From the NCBI GenBank assembly GCA_019634795.1, contig JAHCAR010000004.1:184617-248616 (forward strand): a stretch of DNA of 64,000 nucleotides. Direction: 5' to 3'. Shown one piece after another: positions 37,938-46,787 of the stretch. Both the position numbers and the translations under genes were made by a program. The notes below the pieces were generated by a model that ran no database searches, had not been told where the DNA came from, and was given only the letters and a program-made list of their open reading frames with translations. Within the stretch, counting starts at the first letter, position 1; every line of letters begins with the position of its first letter. The stretch is from Dokdonella sp. Lineage in GTDB: Bacteria > Pseudomonadota > Gammaproteobacteria > Xanthomonadales > Rhodanobacteraceae.

Positions 37938-38861
37938 TCAGTACGCCGGCACACTCGAATCGATTTCGCGCGACCAGGCGTCGATGCCGCCTTCGATGTT
38001 GTGCAGCGAGCGGAATCCGTGCTCGCGAAAATGCTCGGCGGCGCGTCGGCTGGAGTTGCCGTAGTGGCACAGGAACGCCAGCGGCGTGTCGACCGGAAGC
38101 TTGACCAGGCGCGCATGCGATTCGGCGTCGAGCACTTCGGCACCGGCGAATGGCGCGCGCGCGCGCTCATCGGCCGGGCGCACGTCGATCACGGTGACGC
38201 GGCCTTCGTCGAGGAGATTTTTCAGTGCGTGCACGTCGAGCGCATGCACCTTCGGCGGCGCGGCCGGAAGGTCGATCGAGAGGCCCTCGCCCTGGGCGGT
38301 CTCGGCCCAGCCGATGCGCGCACCGCGCGCGCGCTGTGCGCTGGCCGGATCGAAGTGGACGTCGATGCCGTTCGCGCGGGTCCGGATCTCGCCACCCTGG
38401 ATCTCGCGCAGCTGGAACTGCGGGTGGTAGCGACCGTCGATGGCGAGGAACAGGCCCATGCCTTCGGCGTCGGCCAGGGCGGCGCGGATCTGGCTGGCCG
38501 CCTCGTCGCTGATGCTGATCTCCGGTGGCGTGCGGTCGGGCTCGGGCACGCCGAGCAGCTTGTGCAGCTCGCCACTGGCCGCCATACCTTGGACGATGTC
38601 GGCGCCGCCGACCAGCTCGCCGTCGACATAGAGCTGGGGAATGGTCGGCCAGTTGCCGTATTCCTTGATGCCCTGGCGGATCGCCTCGTCGGCGAGCACG
38701 TCGACCGTGACGTAGTCGTCGAGCAGGTCGTTGAGAACGCCCGAGGTAGCGGCCGAGAATCCGCAGCTGGGCGCATCGCGCGTGCCCTTCATGAACAGGA
38801 CGACACGGTTGCTGGCCAGCATCGACTCGATGCGCTGGCGGACGGGTTCTTGGCTGGTCAT
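37938..38861 (-). CDS. Monothiol glutaredoxin-HesB-like-rhodanese fusion
   Basis: A 307-aa three-domain protein from the ATG at 38861. Domain 1 (about 5-105) is a Grx4-type monothiol glutaredoxin with SCGFS and WPTIPQLYVDGELVGGAD. Domain 2 (about 115-205) resembles an A-type iron-sulfur carrier (ISISDEAASQIRAALADAEG) but contains none of the three cluster cysteines. Domain 3 (about 210-305) is a rhodanese with the active-site loop LCHYGNSSRRA. Grx4 proteins bind glutathione-ligated iron-sulfur clusters; the fusion suggests cluster or sulfane-sulfur handling. Confidence 0.92.
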   Translation of the reverse strand: MTSQEPVRQRIESMLASNRVVLFMKGTRDAPSCGFSAATSGVLNDLLDDYVTVDVLADEAIRQGIKEYGNWPTIPQLYVDGELVGGADIVQGMAASGELHKLLGVPEPDRTPPEISISDEAASQIRAALADAEGMGLFLAIDGRYHPQFQLREIQGGEIRTRANGIDVHFDPASAQRARGARIGWAETAQGEGLSIDLPAAPPKVHALDVHALKNLLDEGRVTVIDVRPADERARAPFAGAEVLDAESHARLVKLPVDTPLAFLCHYGNSSRRAAEHFREHGFRSLHNIEGGIDAWSREIDSSVPAY

Positions 38862-39031
38862 GACATTTCCTCGGAACAGGTTCAATGGGGCGGGCGCAAC
38901 CTCGGCGGCGAGGCCGGCCCTGGGCAATGGATGGATGTGGGTGCGCAGGCGCCGATGCACAAGGCCTGGCGTGGCGCGCCGCCGGCTGCGCCCGCCGGCA
39001 CCCGAGCACGCGGTTGGCGCCGCGCAAACGT

Positions 39032-39060
39032 TTGGCCGCGCCGGGAAAATACAGGATAAT
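39032..39060 (+). promoter_or_regulatory. Sigma-70-like promoter of the OmpA-like gene
   Basis: TTGGCC (39032-39037), 17-nt spacer, GATAAT (39055-39060), about 40 bp before the ATG at 39100. The -10 and the spacing are good; the -35 is moderate. Confidence 0.55.
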
Positions 39061-39099
39061 TGAAGGTTCAGGGGACCAGCCAACGTCAGGGGAAATGAC

Positions 39100-41112
39100 A
39101 TGATCCGCAAGTTGCCGCTTTGCATCGCCTTCGCACTCGCTGCCTCGGCGAACGCGCAACCGAACTCCGAACAGGCGGCAGGAGACGCCGCGGTCCCGCT
39201 GACCTATGTCGGATCGAACGCCCGCGTGTCACTGGGCATCAACGACGACGGCGACGTCCTCGGCGAAATCCTCGCCATCCTCGGCAAGACCGACAGCTCG
39301 GCCTGGCTGGCCGAACTGTGGCTTGGCCAGGGTGGATCGGGCGGACTGCAGCTCGGCTATAACCGTCTGTCCGGCGACCCGCAGAGCAGCAGCGCGACGG
39401 TCTGGAAGTTCTTCGGCGCCGGCGATCAGAATGCGTTCAAGGACCGCAAGGCGACACTGGGTCTCGGCTGGGAGCGCGACGACCTGTTCTTCAGCGGCTA
39501 CTTCAGCCACGCCACCTCAGGCACGCGCCTGGTCGATGCACAGCTGGTCAGCGACACGACCACGCTGAGCGGTACCGACGCGACCGGCGCCTATACCCAG
39601 ACCCAGACCATCGAAACCCTGACCCGCTTCTTCGAGCATCCTTACGAGAACGGTGCAGGTCTGCGCTTCGGTGCCTATTTCGACGAACCCCTGATGCGCG
39701 TGCGCGCCGGCTTCGACTACGAAAAGGGCAAGTACAGCTCGGACCAGACGACCTTCTCGGTCGGGCTCGACAAGCTGTTCCGCAACAGTCCGTTCAGTCT
39801 GTCGCTGCAGGGCGAATTCGCGCGCAAGTCCGGCGATTTCGAGACCGACAAGTCCGACACGCGCGGCTGGCTGCTGGCCCGCTACGATTTCGGCCAGAAC
39901 TACCGCGCCCGCGAACCGTTCCGGCTGGTCGAAGTGAAGACGCCGGCCGCACCGGCAACGACGCCTGCCGAAGCGCAGGTGATCCGCAATGACGTGCGCC
40001 TCGATGGCGACGCCTTCTTCAGCTTCGATCACGCCGACCTGCGCCCCGATGCGATCGCCGCGCTCGACGAACTCGTCGCCAAGCTCAATTCGACGAGCCG
40101 GGTCAGCCGGGTCAGCGTCGTCGGCCACACCGATTCGATCGGCACCGAAGCCTACAACCAGGGCCTGTCCGAGCGCCGCGCCGAGAGCGCCAAGGCGCAT
40201 CTGGTCAGCCGCGGCATCCCGGCCGACCAGATCGACACGCGCGGAGACGGCGAGCGCAACCCGAGCTACCCGAACGATACGGCCGAGAACCGGCAGAAGA
40301 ACCGCCGCGTCGACGTCGAGTTTCTGACCATCGAGGAAACCGTGGTTCCGGCAGCCAAGCCGGCGCCAGCCCCCGAAAAGGTCGAGTGGGTGCGCGAGCC
40401 GGTCAAGGCCAACCCGGCCTGGATCGAGCGCGCGCTGCGCAATCCGGCCGAGCACAAGCGCACGGTCGATGTGTACAAGTTCGAGGAACAGACCTCGACT
40501 ACGACGCTGGGACCGCGCGTGTACCTCAACGGCGCACCGCTGGCCGCCGACGACGCGCTCACGGTCGACTTCGAATCCGCAGCCACCGTGATCGACGTGC
40601 TCGCCAACGACAGTGACCCGGACAACGATGCGCTGACGATCACCGCCGTCTCCACGCCGATGCACGGCACCGCCGTGATCGGCGCCGGCGGCGTCAGCTA
40701 CACGCCGGCCGCGGGTTACTCGGGCAGCGACAGTTTCACCTACACGATCAGCGATGGCCGCGGCGGCACGGCCACGGCCAGCGTCAACGTGACCGTGAAT
40801 CCGGCTTCGGCGTCGAACCAGGCGCCGGTCGCCGTCGATGACGATGGTGGCGTGCTCAAGGGTTACGAGACCGACATCGACGTGCTCGCCAACGACAGCG
40901 ATCCGGATGGCGATCCACTGACCGTTCTCTCGGTCGAGCACACCGGGCCGGGCAACGCGACCATCACGATCAACCCGGACAATACCGTGCACTACGAGTC
41001 GATCCACGGCTTCTCGGGAGACGATTTCTTCGAGTACACGATTTCCGACGGCCGCGGCGGCACGGCCACGGCGACGGTCACGGTGGTCGTCTACGAACTC
41101 GTCGGCGGCTGA
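39100..41112 (+). CDS. Outer-membrane OmpA-family protein with C-terminal Ig-like repeats
   Basis: A 670-aa protein with signal peptide MIRKLPLCIAFALAASANAQ. Residues about 25-275 have alternating amphipathic strands typical of an outer-membrane barrel. An OmpA peptidoglycan-binding domain follows (about 295-410) with VVGHTDSIG and LSERRAESAKAHLVSRGI. After a linker come two cadherin/Ig-like repeats of about 90 residues (about 480-570 and 575-665), each with NDSDPD and FxYTISDGRGGTAT motifs. Having adhesin-like repeats after the periplasmic OmpA domain is unusual. The gene is divergent from the glutaredoxin fusion. Confidence 0.85.
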   Translation: MIRKLPLCIAFALAASANAQPNSEQAAGDAAVPLTYVGSNARVSLGINDDGDVLGEILAILGKTDSSAWLAELWLGQGGSGGLQLGYNRLSGDPQSSSATVWKFFGAGDQNAFKDRKATLGLGWERDDLFFSGYFSHATSGTRLVDAQLVSDTTTLSGTDATGAYTQTQTIETLTRFFEHPYENGAGLRFGAYFDEPLMRVRAGFDYEKGKYSSDQTTFSVGLDKLFRNSPFSLSLQGEFARKSGDFETDKSDTRGWLLARYDFGQNYRAREPFRLVEVKTPAAPATTPAEAQVIRNDVRLDGDAFFSFDHADLRPDAIAALDELVAKLNSTSRVSRVSVVGHTDSIGTEAYNQGLSERRAESAKAHLVSRGIPADQIDTRGDGERNPSYPNDTAENRQKNRRVDVEFLTIEETVVPAAKPAPAPEKVEWVREPVKANPAWIERALRNPAEHKRTVDVYKFEEQTSTTTLGPRVYLNGAPLAADDALTVDFESAATVIDVLANDSDPDNDALTITAVSTPMHGTAVIGAGGVSYTPAAGYSGSDSFTYTISDGRGGTATASVNVTVNPASASNQAPVAVDDDGGVLKGYETDIDVLANDSDPDGDPLTVLSVEHTGPGNATITINPDNTVHYESIHGFSGDDFFEYTISDGRGGTATATVTVVVYELVGG

Positions 41113-41170
41113 TCGCTCGCGCGACGGCGCCCCGCCGGGGTGCCGTCGATGCGCTCGCCATTGACCGCGA

Positions 41171-41806
41171 TCAGGTCTCGCGCGCGGCGAGGATCGCTGC
41201 CGCCACAGGCAGCACGCGATCGACCCACAAGGCGTACTGGGCGGCCGAGGGATGCAGGCCGTCCTCGACCAGCAGGCTGCGACCGGCCTCGCGCGATGGC
41301 CCGGTGACGTCGACCCAGTGCGCGCCGCGGCTTGCGGCCTGTTCGCGGTTGATCGCATTGAAGCGGTCGATGGCGGCGGAGACCGCAGCCCGGTCGGTGC
41401 CGCGTTCGGCGGCGAACGGGGTGACGCCCCAATCCGGTATCGACAGCACGATGACGCGCCGGGCCTCGCCATCGGCCATGCCGATGGCCCGCTCGAGCAG
41501 GACCGCGAATTCCTCGCCGTAGTTTTCCGGCGAACGGCCGCGGTACTGGTTGTTGACCCCGATCAGCAGACTGACCAGGGCATACGGCGGCTTCGGCCCG
41601 GCCGCCTCGATGCCTGCCAGCAGCTCATCCGTGGTCCAGCCCGTGGTCGCGATGATCTCGGCGGCTCCGATGGCCATGCCGGCCTCGTGCAATCGCGCGA
41701 CCAGCTGGTCCGGCCAGCGCGAACCCGCGGCGACGCCCTCGCCGATCGTGTAGGAGTCGCCGATGGCGAGAAACCGCGCCGGCCTGGCGGACGCCGATTG
41801 GGGCAT
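41171..41806 (-). CDS. SGNH/GDSL-family hydrolase
   Basis: A 211-aa GDSL-type esterase/lipase from the ATG at 41806. Block I is AIGDSYTIGEG with the nucleophile Ser, block III is LLIGVNNQYRG with the oxyanion Asn, and block V is DGLHPSAAQY with the catalytic Asp and His. It has no signal peptide, so it is probably cytoplasmic. Substrate not inferable. It follows the aminotransferase gene by 17 bp and probably shares its transcript. Confidence 0.9.
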   Translation of the reverse strand: MPQSASARPARFLAIGDSYTIGEGVAAGSRWPDQLVARLHEAGMAIGAAEIIATTGWTTDELLAGIEAAGPKPPYALVSLLIGVNNQYRGRSPENYGEEFAVLLERAIGMADGEARRVIVLSIPDWGVTPFAAERGTDRAAVSAAIDRFNAINREQAASRGAHWVDVTGPSREAGRSLLVEDGLHPSAAQYALWVDRVLPVAAAILAARET

Positions 41807-41823
41807 GGGTGTCGGTGTGCGCC

Positions 41824-43071
41824 TCAGGCGACCTGGCGTGCCGCCCGCCGCCCTTCGGCCATGCCGAGCAGCGCGCGTTCGATGCGCTCGAAGACGTCGG
41901 CGATCACCTCGGCCTGCGGCAGCAGGGTGATCCTGAAATGATTGCGATAGGCGACGTTGAAACTCGAGCCCGGAACGATCAGCACGTCTTCGGTTTCGAG
42001 CAGGTGCAGGGCGAAGGCTTCGTCGTCGAAATCCGGAATCAATGTCGTGTCGACGCCGGGAAATGCGTACAGCGCGCCGGCCGGTGCGACCACGCCGAGG
42101 AAGCGGCTGCGCTCGACCGCTTCGAGCACGGCCTGGCGTGAGGCATGCAGGCGCCCATCCGGGGCAGTCAGCGCGGAAATCGTATCGGGCCCCTGCAGGG
42201 CCGGCTCGATCGCCCATTGGCCCGGCACGTTGCCGCAGAGACGCAACGCGGCGAGCAGATCGAAGGCATGCAGCATGTCGGCAACGCGTGCCAGCGAACC
42301 GGAGACGCTGAACCAGCCGACCCGGTAGCCGCAGGCGCGATGGACCTTGCTGAGACCGCCGAAGCTCAGGCAGGGCACCTCGCCGGCCAGCGCGGCGAGC
42401 GGCTCGAAACGCGCCCCGTCGTAGAGGATACCGTCGTAGATCTCGTCGGCCAGCAGGACCAGCCGGTGGCGCTCGGCCAGGGCGACGATGGCGCTGAGCA
42501 GCTCGCGCGGATAGTTCGCGCCGGTCGGATTGTTCGGATTGATCAGCACGATCGCACGTGTGCGCGGCGTGATCAGGGCGGCCATTTCGTCGACATCGGG
42601 GAGGTGGCCACGACCGGCCGGACAGGGATAGTGCACCGCCTTGCCGCCATTGAGGATGGTCGCAGCCGTCCACAACGGGTAGTCAGGCGCCGGCACCAGC
42701 ACTTCGTCACCCGCTTCGAGAAGGGCGCGCAGGGCGAGGTCGATCAGCTCGCTCACGCCATTGCCGATGAACACGCGCTCGGCGTCGACCGTGAGCGAGC
42801 CGCGCCCGCGCTGCTGCGCGGCGATCGCTGCGCGCGCCAGCGGCAATCCCTGCTGCTGGCAGTAGGCCTCGCTGTTCGGCAGTGAACGCGTCACCGATTC
42901 GCGGATATGGGTCGGCGCCTCGAAACCGAAGGCGCCGGGATTGCCGATATTGAGGCGCACGATTTGGCGCCCTTCGGCCTCGAGGTCGCGTGCGCGATGG
43001 CTCAGCGTTCCACGGATTTCATAACGGACTTCAGCGAGTCGCGAGCTGGTCGGCACAGGGCGATGGGGCAT
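41824..43071 (-). CDS. Alanine/aspartate-type aminotransferase, AlaA-like
   Basis: A 415-aa class I/II PLP aminotransferase. It closely resembles E. coli AlaA over most of its length: LNIGNPGAFGFEAP, FIGNGVSELIDLALRALLEA, LVPAPDYPLWTAA, INPNNPTGANYPRELL and the PLP lysine in FGGLSKVHRACGYR. It should interconvert pyruvate and alanine with glutamate as amino donor. I give no gene symbol because substrate range differs within the group. Confidence 0.9.
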   Translation of the reverse strand: MPHRPVPTSSRLAEVRYEIRGTLSHRARDLEAEGRQIVRLNIGNPGAFGFEAPTHIRESVTRSLPNSEAYCQQQGLPLARAAIAAQQRGRGSLTVDAERVFIGNGVSELIDLALRALLEAGDEVLVPAPDYPLWTAATILNGGKAVHYPCPAGRGHLPDVDEMAALITPRTRAIVLINPNNPTGANYPRELLSAIVALAERHRLVLLADEIYDGILYDGARFEPLAALAGEVPCLSFGGLSKVHRACGYRVGWFSVSGSLARVADMLHAFDLLAALRLCGNVPGQWAIEPALQGPDTISALTAPDGRLHASRQAVLEAVERSRFLGVVAPAGALYAFPGVDTTLIPDFDDEAFALHLLETEDVLIVPGSSFNVAYRNHFRITLLPQAEVIADVFERIERALLGMAEGRRAARQVA

Positions 43072-43256
43072 GGAATGACACGCGCGGCAGATGTTCGCGG
43101 CATCTTAGCAACATCCCATGCTGCACTGCACACAATCGGGTCGCGGCGCAACCTATTCCGCCCGGACCGCATCTCAGATCGGCAACACCAACACCCGATA
43201 CCTTCGGCAGGCGCGGCCACGGCTCCGATCACCGAGACTCGCCGCCCGCCCGACCC

Positions 43257-43284
43257 TTGACACGACGAGTTTTGGTGTTATAGT
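43257..43284 (+). promoter_or_regulatory. Strong sigma-70 promoter with overlapping inverted repeat
   Basis: TTGACA (43257-43262), 16-nt spacer, TATAGT (43279-43284), about 30 bp before the adaptor gene ATG. The -10 is enclosed by a short inverted repeat (GTGTT at 43276 and AACAC about 12 nt on), of the kind bound by TetR or MarR repressors. No repressor gene is adjacent. Confidence 0.75.
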
Positions 43285-43315
43285 TACCTACAACACTACT
43301 TGAGAAATCACCGCA

Positions 43316-44440
43316 ATGTCCCGCCTGATCCCGCTGTTGCCCCTGTCCCTGGCCCTGATGCTCGCCCTCGCTGGCTGCTCGGGCGGCTCTGCGCCAGCCC
43401 CGAAGGCTGCGGCCAGCACCGAAAAGGCCGCCACGGAAGAGGCTCAACCGGTCGAGACGGCCCGGGTCGAGCAGGGCGAACTGACCGCGCGCTATGCGGC
43501 GACCGCTACCCTGCAGGCCGAACACGAGGCCAAGGTCGTCAGCGAAGTGCCCGGCACGGTGCTCGAACTGCTGGTCGAGGAAGGCGACAGCGTGCGCAAG
43601 GGTCAGCTGCTGGCCCGGGTCGATGCGACGCATAGCCGCCTGCAGCTGCGCGAGGCCGAGGCCGACCTGCAGCGCCGCAAGAATGATGTCGACCGCGGCG
43701 AGAAGCTGCTGGCCCGCAAGCTCATCGCGGCAACCAGCCATGATCAGGCCGAATCCGAGTATGCCGTGCGTCGCGCCGAAGTGGCGCTGGCCCGCGTGGT
43801 CGTCGCCAAGAGCGAAATCCGCGCCCCGTTCGACGGCGTGGTCACCCGGCGCTGGATCAAGCAGGGCCAGCTGCTGGCCGTCAACGACCCGGTTTTCGAC
43901 GTCGCCGACTTTTCCGACCTGCGCGCCGACCTGCGCGTGCCCGAGCGCGATGCCGTCGCCCTGGCCGCCGGACAGCCGGTCGATTTCACCGTCGATGCGC
44001 TCGGCAATCGCCATTTCGATGCACGCATCGAGCGCGTCGCCCCGGTGGTCGATCGCGAGAGCGGCACGGTCAAGGTGACCGTGCGCGTCGACAACCGCGA
44101 CCGCAGCCTGCGACCGGGCCTGTTCACACGCATGGACATCGCCTTCCTGCACCTGGCCAATGCCGTGCTGATGCCGAAGGCCGCCGTGCTCGGCAGTCGT
44201 GACGCGGAAATCGCCTACGTCATCGTCGATGGCAAGGCACAGCGCACGCCGATCCGCACCGGCTACGAAAGCGGCAAGCGCATCCAGGTCCTCGACGGCC
44301 TCAGTGCCGGTGCCGAAGTGGTCGTGACCGGCCATGCCGCGCTCACCGATGGCGCCCTGGTCCAGGTGATCAACGCCGAGCACGATGCCAAGATCGCCCA
44401 GGCGCGCGCCCTAGCCGCGACCGCCAGCAACGGCAGCTGA
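43316..44440 (+). CDS. RND efflux periplasmic adaptor (membrane fusion protein), orphan
   Basis: A 374-aa MFP of the HlyD/AcrA family. Lipoprotein-type signal (MSRLIPLLPLSLALMLALAG then CSGGS). Then a biotinyl-lipoyl-like hairpin (VVSEVPGTVLELLVEEGDSV), a coiled coil (about 100-150), RAPFDGVVTRRWIKQGQL, and beta-barrel and membrane-proximal parts ending in GLSAGAEVVVTGHAAL. Such adaptors bridge an inner-membrane pump and an outer-membrane channel. No pump or channel gene is adjacent; rsgA follows. It probably serves a pump encoded elsewhere. Confidence 0.9.
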   Translation: MSRLIPLLPLSLALMLALAGCSGGSAPAPKAAASTEKAATEEAQPVETARVEQGELTARYAATATLQAEHEAKVVSEVPGTVLELLVEEGDSVRKGQLLARVDATHSRLQLREAEADLQRRKNDVDRGEKLLARKLIAATSHDQAESEYAVRRAEVALARVVVAKSEIRAPFDGVVTRRWIKQGQLLAVNDPVFDVADFSDLRADLRVPERDAVALAAGQPVDFTVDALGNRHFDARIERVAPVVDRESGTVKVTVRVDNRDRSLRPGLFTRMDIAFLHLANAVLMPKAAVLGSRDAEIAYVIVDGKAQRTPIRTGYESGKRIQVLDGLSAGAEVVVTGHAALTDGALVQVINAEHDAKIAQARALAATASNGS

Positions 44441-44484
44441 GCGAATCCAGCGCTCGAATGGCAATCGCCGGTAGAATCCCGGCG

Positions 44485-45561
44485 ATGGCCGACCCCACCG
44501 AATCCCCACTCACCCGCATCGGCTGGCATGGCGACCTGCCGCCGCCGGATGATGACGCCGAAGACACGCGCATTGCCCGCGTCATCGCCCAGCATCGGGC
44601 CGGCTACGAGCTGCACGACGGCGTCTCGGCATTCAATGCGCAGCCGGCGCCGCGTTTCCTCAAGCCCTCACTGGACCCGACCGAGCGTCCGGCCGTCGGC
44701 GACTTCGTCCGCGTCAATCGCGGCAAGCCTCTCTCGATCGAGCAGATCCTGCCGCGCCGCAGCGTGCTGGCCCGCGCCGCCGCCGGCGAGCGCCATCAGC
44801 GCCAGCTGATCGCGACCAACATCGACACGGTGATGGTGATCAGTGGCCTCGACGGCGACTTCAATCCGGCGCGCATCGAGCGCTACCTGATGTTGGTCGA
44901 GGGCAGCGGCGCGCGCGCGGTGGTGGTCCTGACCAAGGCCGATACCGCCGAGGACGTCGATGCGGCCATGGCCGAACTGCGCGGGCGCGTGCCCGTGCAG
45001 ACCGCGATCCACGCTGTCAACGCGAAATCCGCCGACAGCGTTTCGGTGCTGCTGCCCCTGCTCGGTCCCGGCACGTCGACCGTGCTGGTCGGCTCGTCCG
45101 GGGTCGGCAAATCGACCCTGACCAACACCCTGCTCGGCGAATCACGCCAGGCCACCAATGCAGTGCGCGAGACCGACAGCCGCGGCCGCCACACGACCAC
45201 CTACCGGGCCCTGATCCAGCTGCCCAGCGGTGGCTGCCTGATCGACACCCCGGGCATGCGCGAGATCAAGCTGACCGGCGAGGAATCGCTCGACGGCAGC
45301 CAGTTCGGCGATATCGAGGAACTCGCCCAGGACTGCCGCTTCGGCGACTGCAGCCACCTCAGCGAACCGGGCTGCGCCGTGCGCGCCGCGCTCGAGGACG
45401 GCCGCCTCGATAACGACCGCTGGCACAACTACCTGAAGCTGCGCGACGAACTCGCCGCCGCCGCCGACAGCCTCGAGACGCAACTGCGCCGCAAGAGCGA
45501 GGCGCGCGTGATGACCAAGGCGCTGGGGCGCCGGCTCGACGAGAAGTACGGCAGGCATTGA
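44485..45561 (+). CDS. rsgA: Ribosome small-subunit-dependent GTPase RsgA
   Basis: A 358-aa circularly permuted GTPase that matures the 30S subunit. OB-fold N-terminus, then G4 (LTKAD), G1 (GSSGVGKSTL), G3 (DTPGMREI) in permuted order, and the C-terminal zinc site CRFGDCSHLSEPGCAV. I prefer the ATG at 44485 (MADPTESPL); an ATG at 44458 is in frame nine codons upstream. Confidence 0.95.
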   Translation: MADPTESPLTRIGWHGDLPPPDDDAEDTRIARVIAQHRAGYELHDGVSAFNAQPAPRFLKPSLDPTERPAVGDFVRVNRGKPLSIEQILPRRSVLARAAAGERHQRQLIATNIDTVMVISGLDGDFNPARIERYLMLVEGSGARAVVVLTKADTAEDVDAAMAELRGRVPVQTAIHAVNAKSADSVSVLLPLLGPGTSTVLVGSSGVGKSTLTNTLLGESRQATNAVRETDSRGRHTTTYRALIQLPSGGCLIDTPGMREIKLTGEESLDGSQFGDIEELAQDCRFGDCSHLSEPGCAVRAALEDGRLDNDRWHNYLKLRDELAAAADSLETQLRRKSEARVMTKALGRRLDEKYGRH

Positions 45562-45567
45562 GGGCCC

Positions 45568-45659
45568 GGGATTCGGACTGTGGAGACAGGATGTCGGAAC
45601 GAACAGCGAAGCTGGCCCGCAGGGCAAGCCGCAGGATGCGGCGTGTCATTCGGGATTCG
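45568..45659. repeat. GGGATTCG-motif intergenic repeat
   Basis: The 174-bp gap between convergent rsgA and the next gene holds two GGGATTCG units (45568-45575 and 45652-45659) and GC-rich inverted segments around GGCCCGCAGGGC and GCCGCAGGATGCGGC. The motif also occurs inside aceE (58257-58285) and resembles the arms at 752-882. No gene is visible. Confidence 0.5.
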
Positions 45660-45735
45660 AAGCGTGAGATGCCGCGTGTGGGAATGCCCTGGCGAGCCCG
45701 GGACGAATGCGATACCGCGGTCGGTTTCGCGGCGG

Positions 45736-46644
45736 CTAATAGGCGCCGTCGTGGGCGAACTGCGCGAGCTTGACCAATAGCTCGCGCTCGGCCGGGCTCG
45801 GTTCGGCGCCGGGAATCCAGCTGAACTCGAAGTGCTTGGCGCCCTTGAGATAGCGCACCATTGCCCGCGCATTGCCCTGCGCGCAGGCGTAGCCGATGCT
45901 GCCTTGCGCGCCGAGCGCCGGCAGCGGCGTGGACTTGCAGTCGCCGCTGGCGGCCATGGTTTGGGCCAGTGCCGGGCTGACATTGTCGACGATGGCCAGC
46001 ATCAGCACGCGCGTGCCGGCGTTGGCGATGCAGCTGTTGGCGCCGTAGACCTGCTGCGAAAACGCCGCGCCCTTGAACAGCTCCTTCAACAGGTCCTGGT
46101 CGAAGTAGGCACAACGCGTCGCCGCGGCGAGGCTTTCGCTGTCGCCGGCCAGATCGAAGGCGCGACGGCTCAGCGCCAGGAAGGCTTCGCGCGTATCCCC
46201 GGTGACCTCGCCGGGCACGGTCAGCGAACCCATCGCAACCACGCGGCCCTCATGGCCGACCAGGAACAGAGAGCTGCGCGCGTCGGCGCCGGCCGTGTCC
46301 TTCGGCCGATAACTGAAACCGCGCCGCCCCATTCCTGCAACCGGCTCGACCACGTAGTCCGCACCGAGATTCTTGCGCAGGCTGGCGACGAAATCTTCGG
46401 CCTTGGCCGGCGACTCCTCGACGCGCTGGGTCAGGCTCAGGATCGCCGCCCCGCGCGGCGTGCGTCCGAGGAACTGGCAGGCACCGACCTTGCCGCCCGC
46501 CATGGTCTGCCAGGGCTTGAAGTCGGGCAGCGCGCGCCCGACCTGCGCAACCGGCAGCCACTGGCAGGATTCGACGGCCAGCGCCTGCATCGGCATCGTC
46601 AGCAGTGCAAGGCATGTCGCCAGCATCGGCACTCGGATACGCAT
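45736..46644 (-). CDS. Secreted protein of unknown function
   Basis: A 302-aa protein from the ATG at 46644 with signal peptide (MLATCLALLTMPMQALA region). The mature part has six or so Cys (ESCQWLP, VGACQFLG, TRCAYFD, NSCIANAG, GDCKSTP, YACAQGN), suggesting disulfide bonds in the periplasm, and no family I recognise. It is divergent from the QEGLA-motif gene and converges on rsgA. Confidence 0.78.
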   Translation of the reverse strand: MRIRVPMLATCLALLTMPMQALAVESCQWLPVAQVGRALPDFKPWQTMAGGKVGACQFLGRTPRGAAILSLTQRVEESPAKAEDFVASLRKNLGADYVVEPVAGMGRRGFSYRPKDTAGADARSSLFLVGHEGRVVAMGSLTVPGEVTGDTREAFLALSRRAFDLAGDSESLAAATRCAYFDQDLLKELFKGAAFSQQVYGANSCIANAGTRVLMLAIVDNVSPALAQTMAASGDCKSTPLPALGAQGSIGYACAQGNARAMVRYLKGAKHFEFSWIPGAEPSPAERELLVKLAQFAHDGAY

Positions 46645-46787
46645 GACGGGAGTCTCCGCGATCGACGTGCCGGCATTCTGCCGCGCCATCGCGCCAGGCG
46701 CCAATCGCAGGCGCTGGCAGCGACCTCGCACCCGCCCTGGCAGCGTCGATCCGCGCCTGCCGGACTGGGCTATATTGGCAAGCACCC

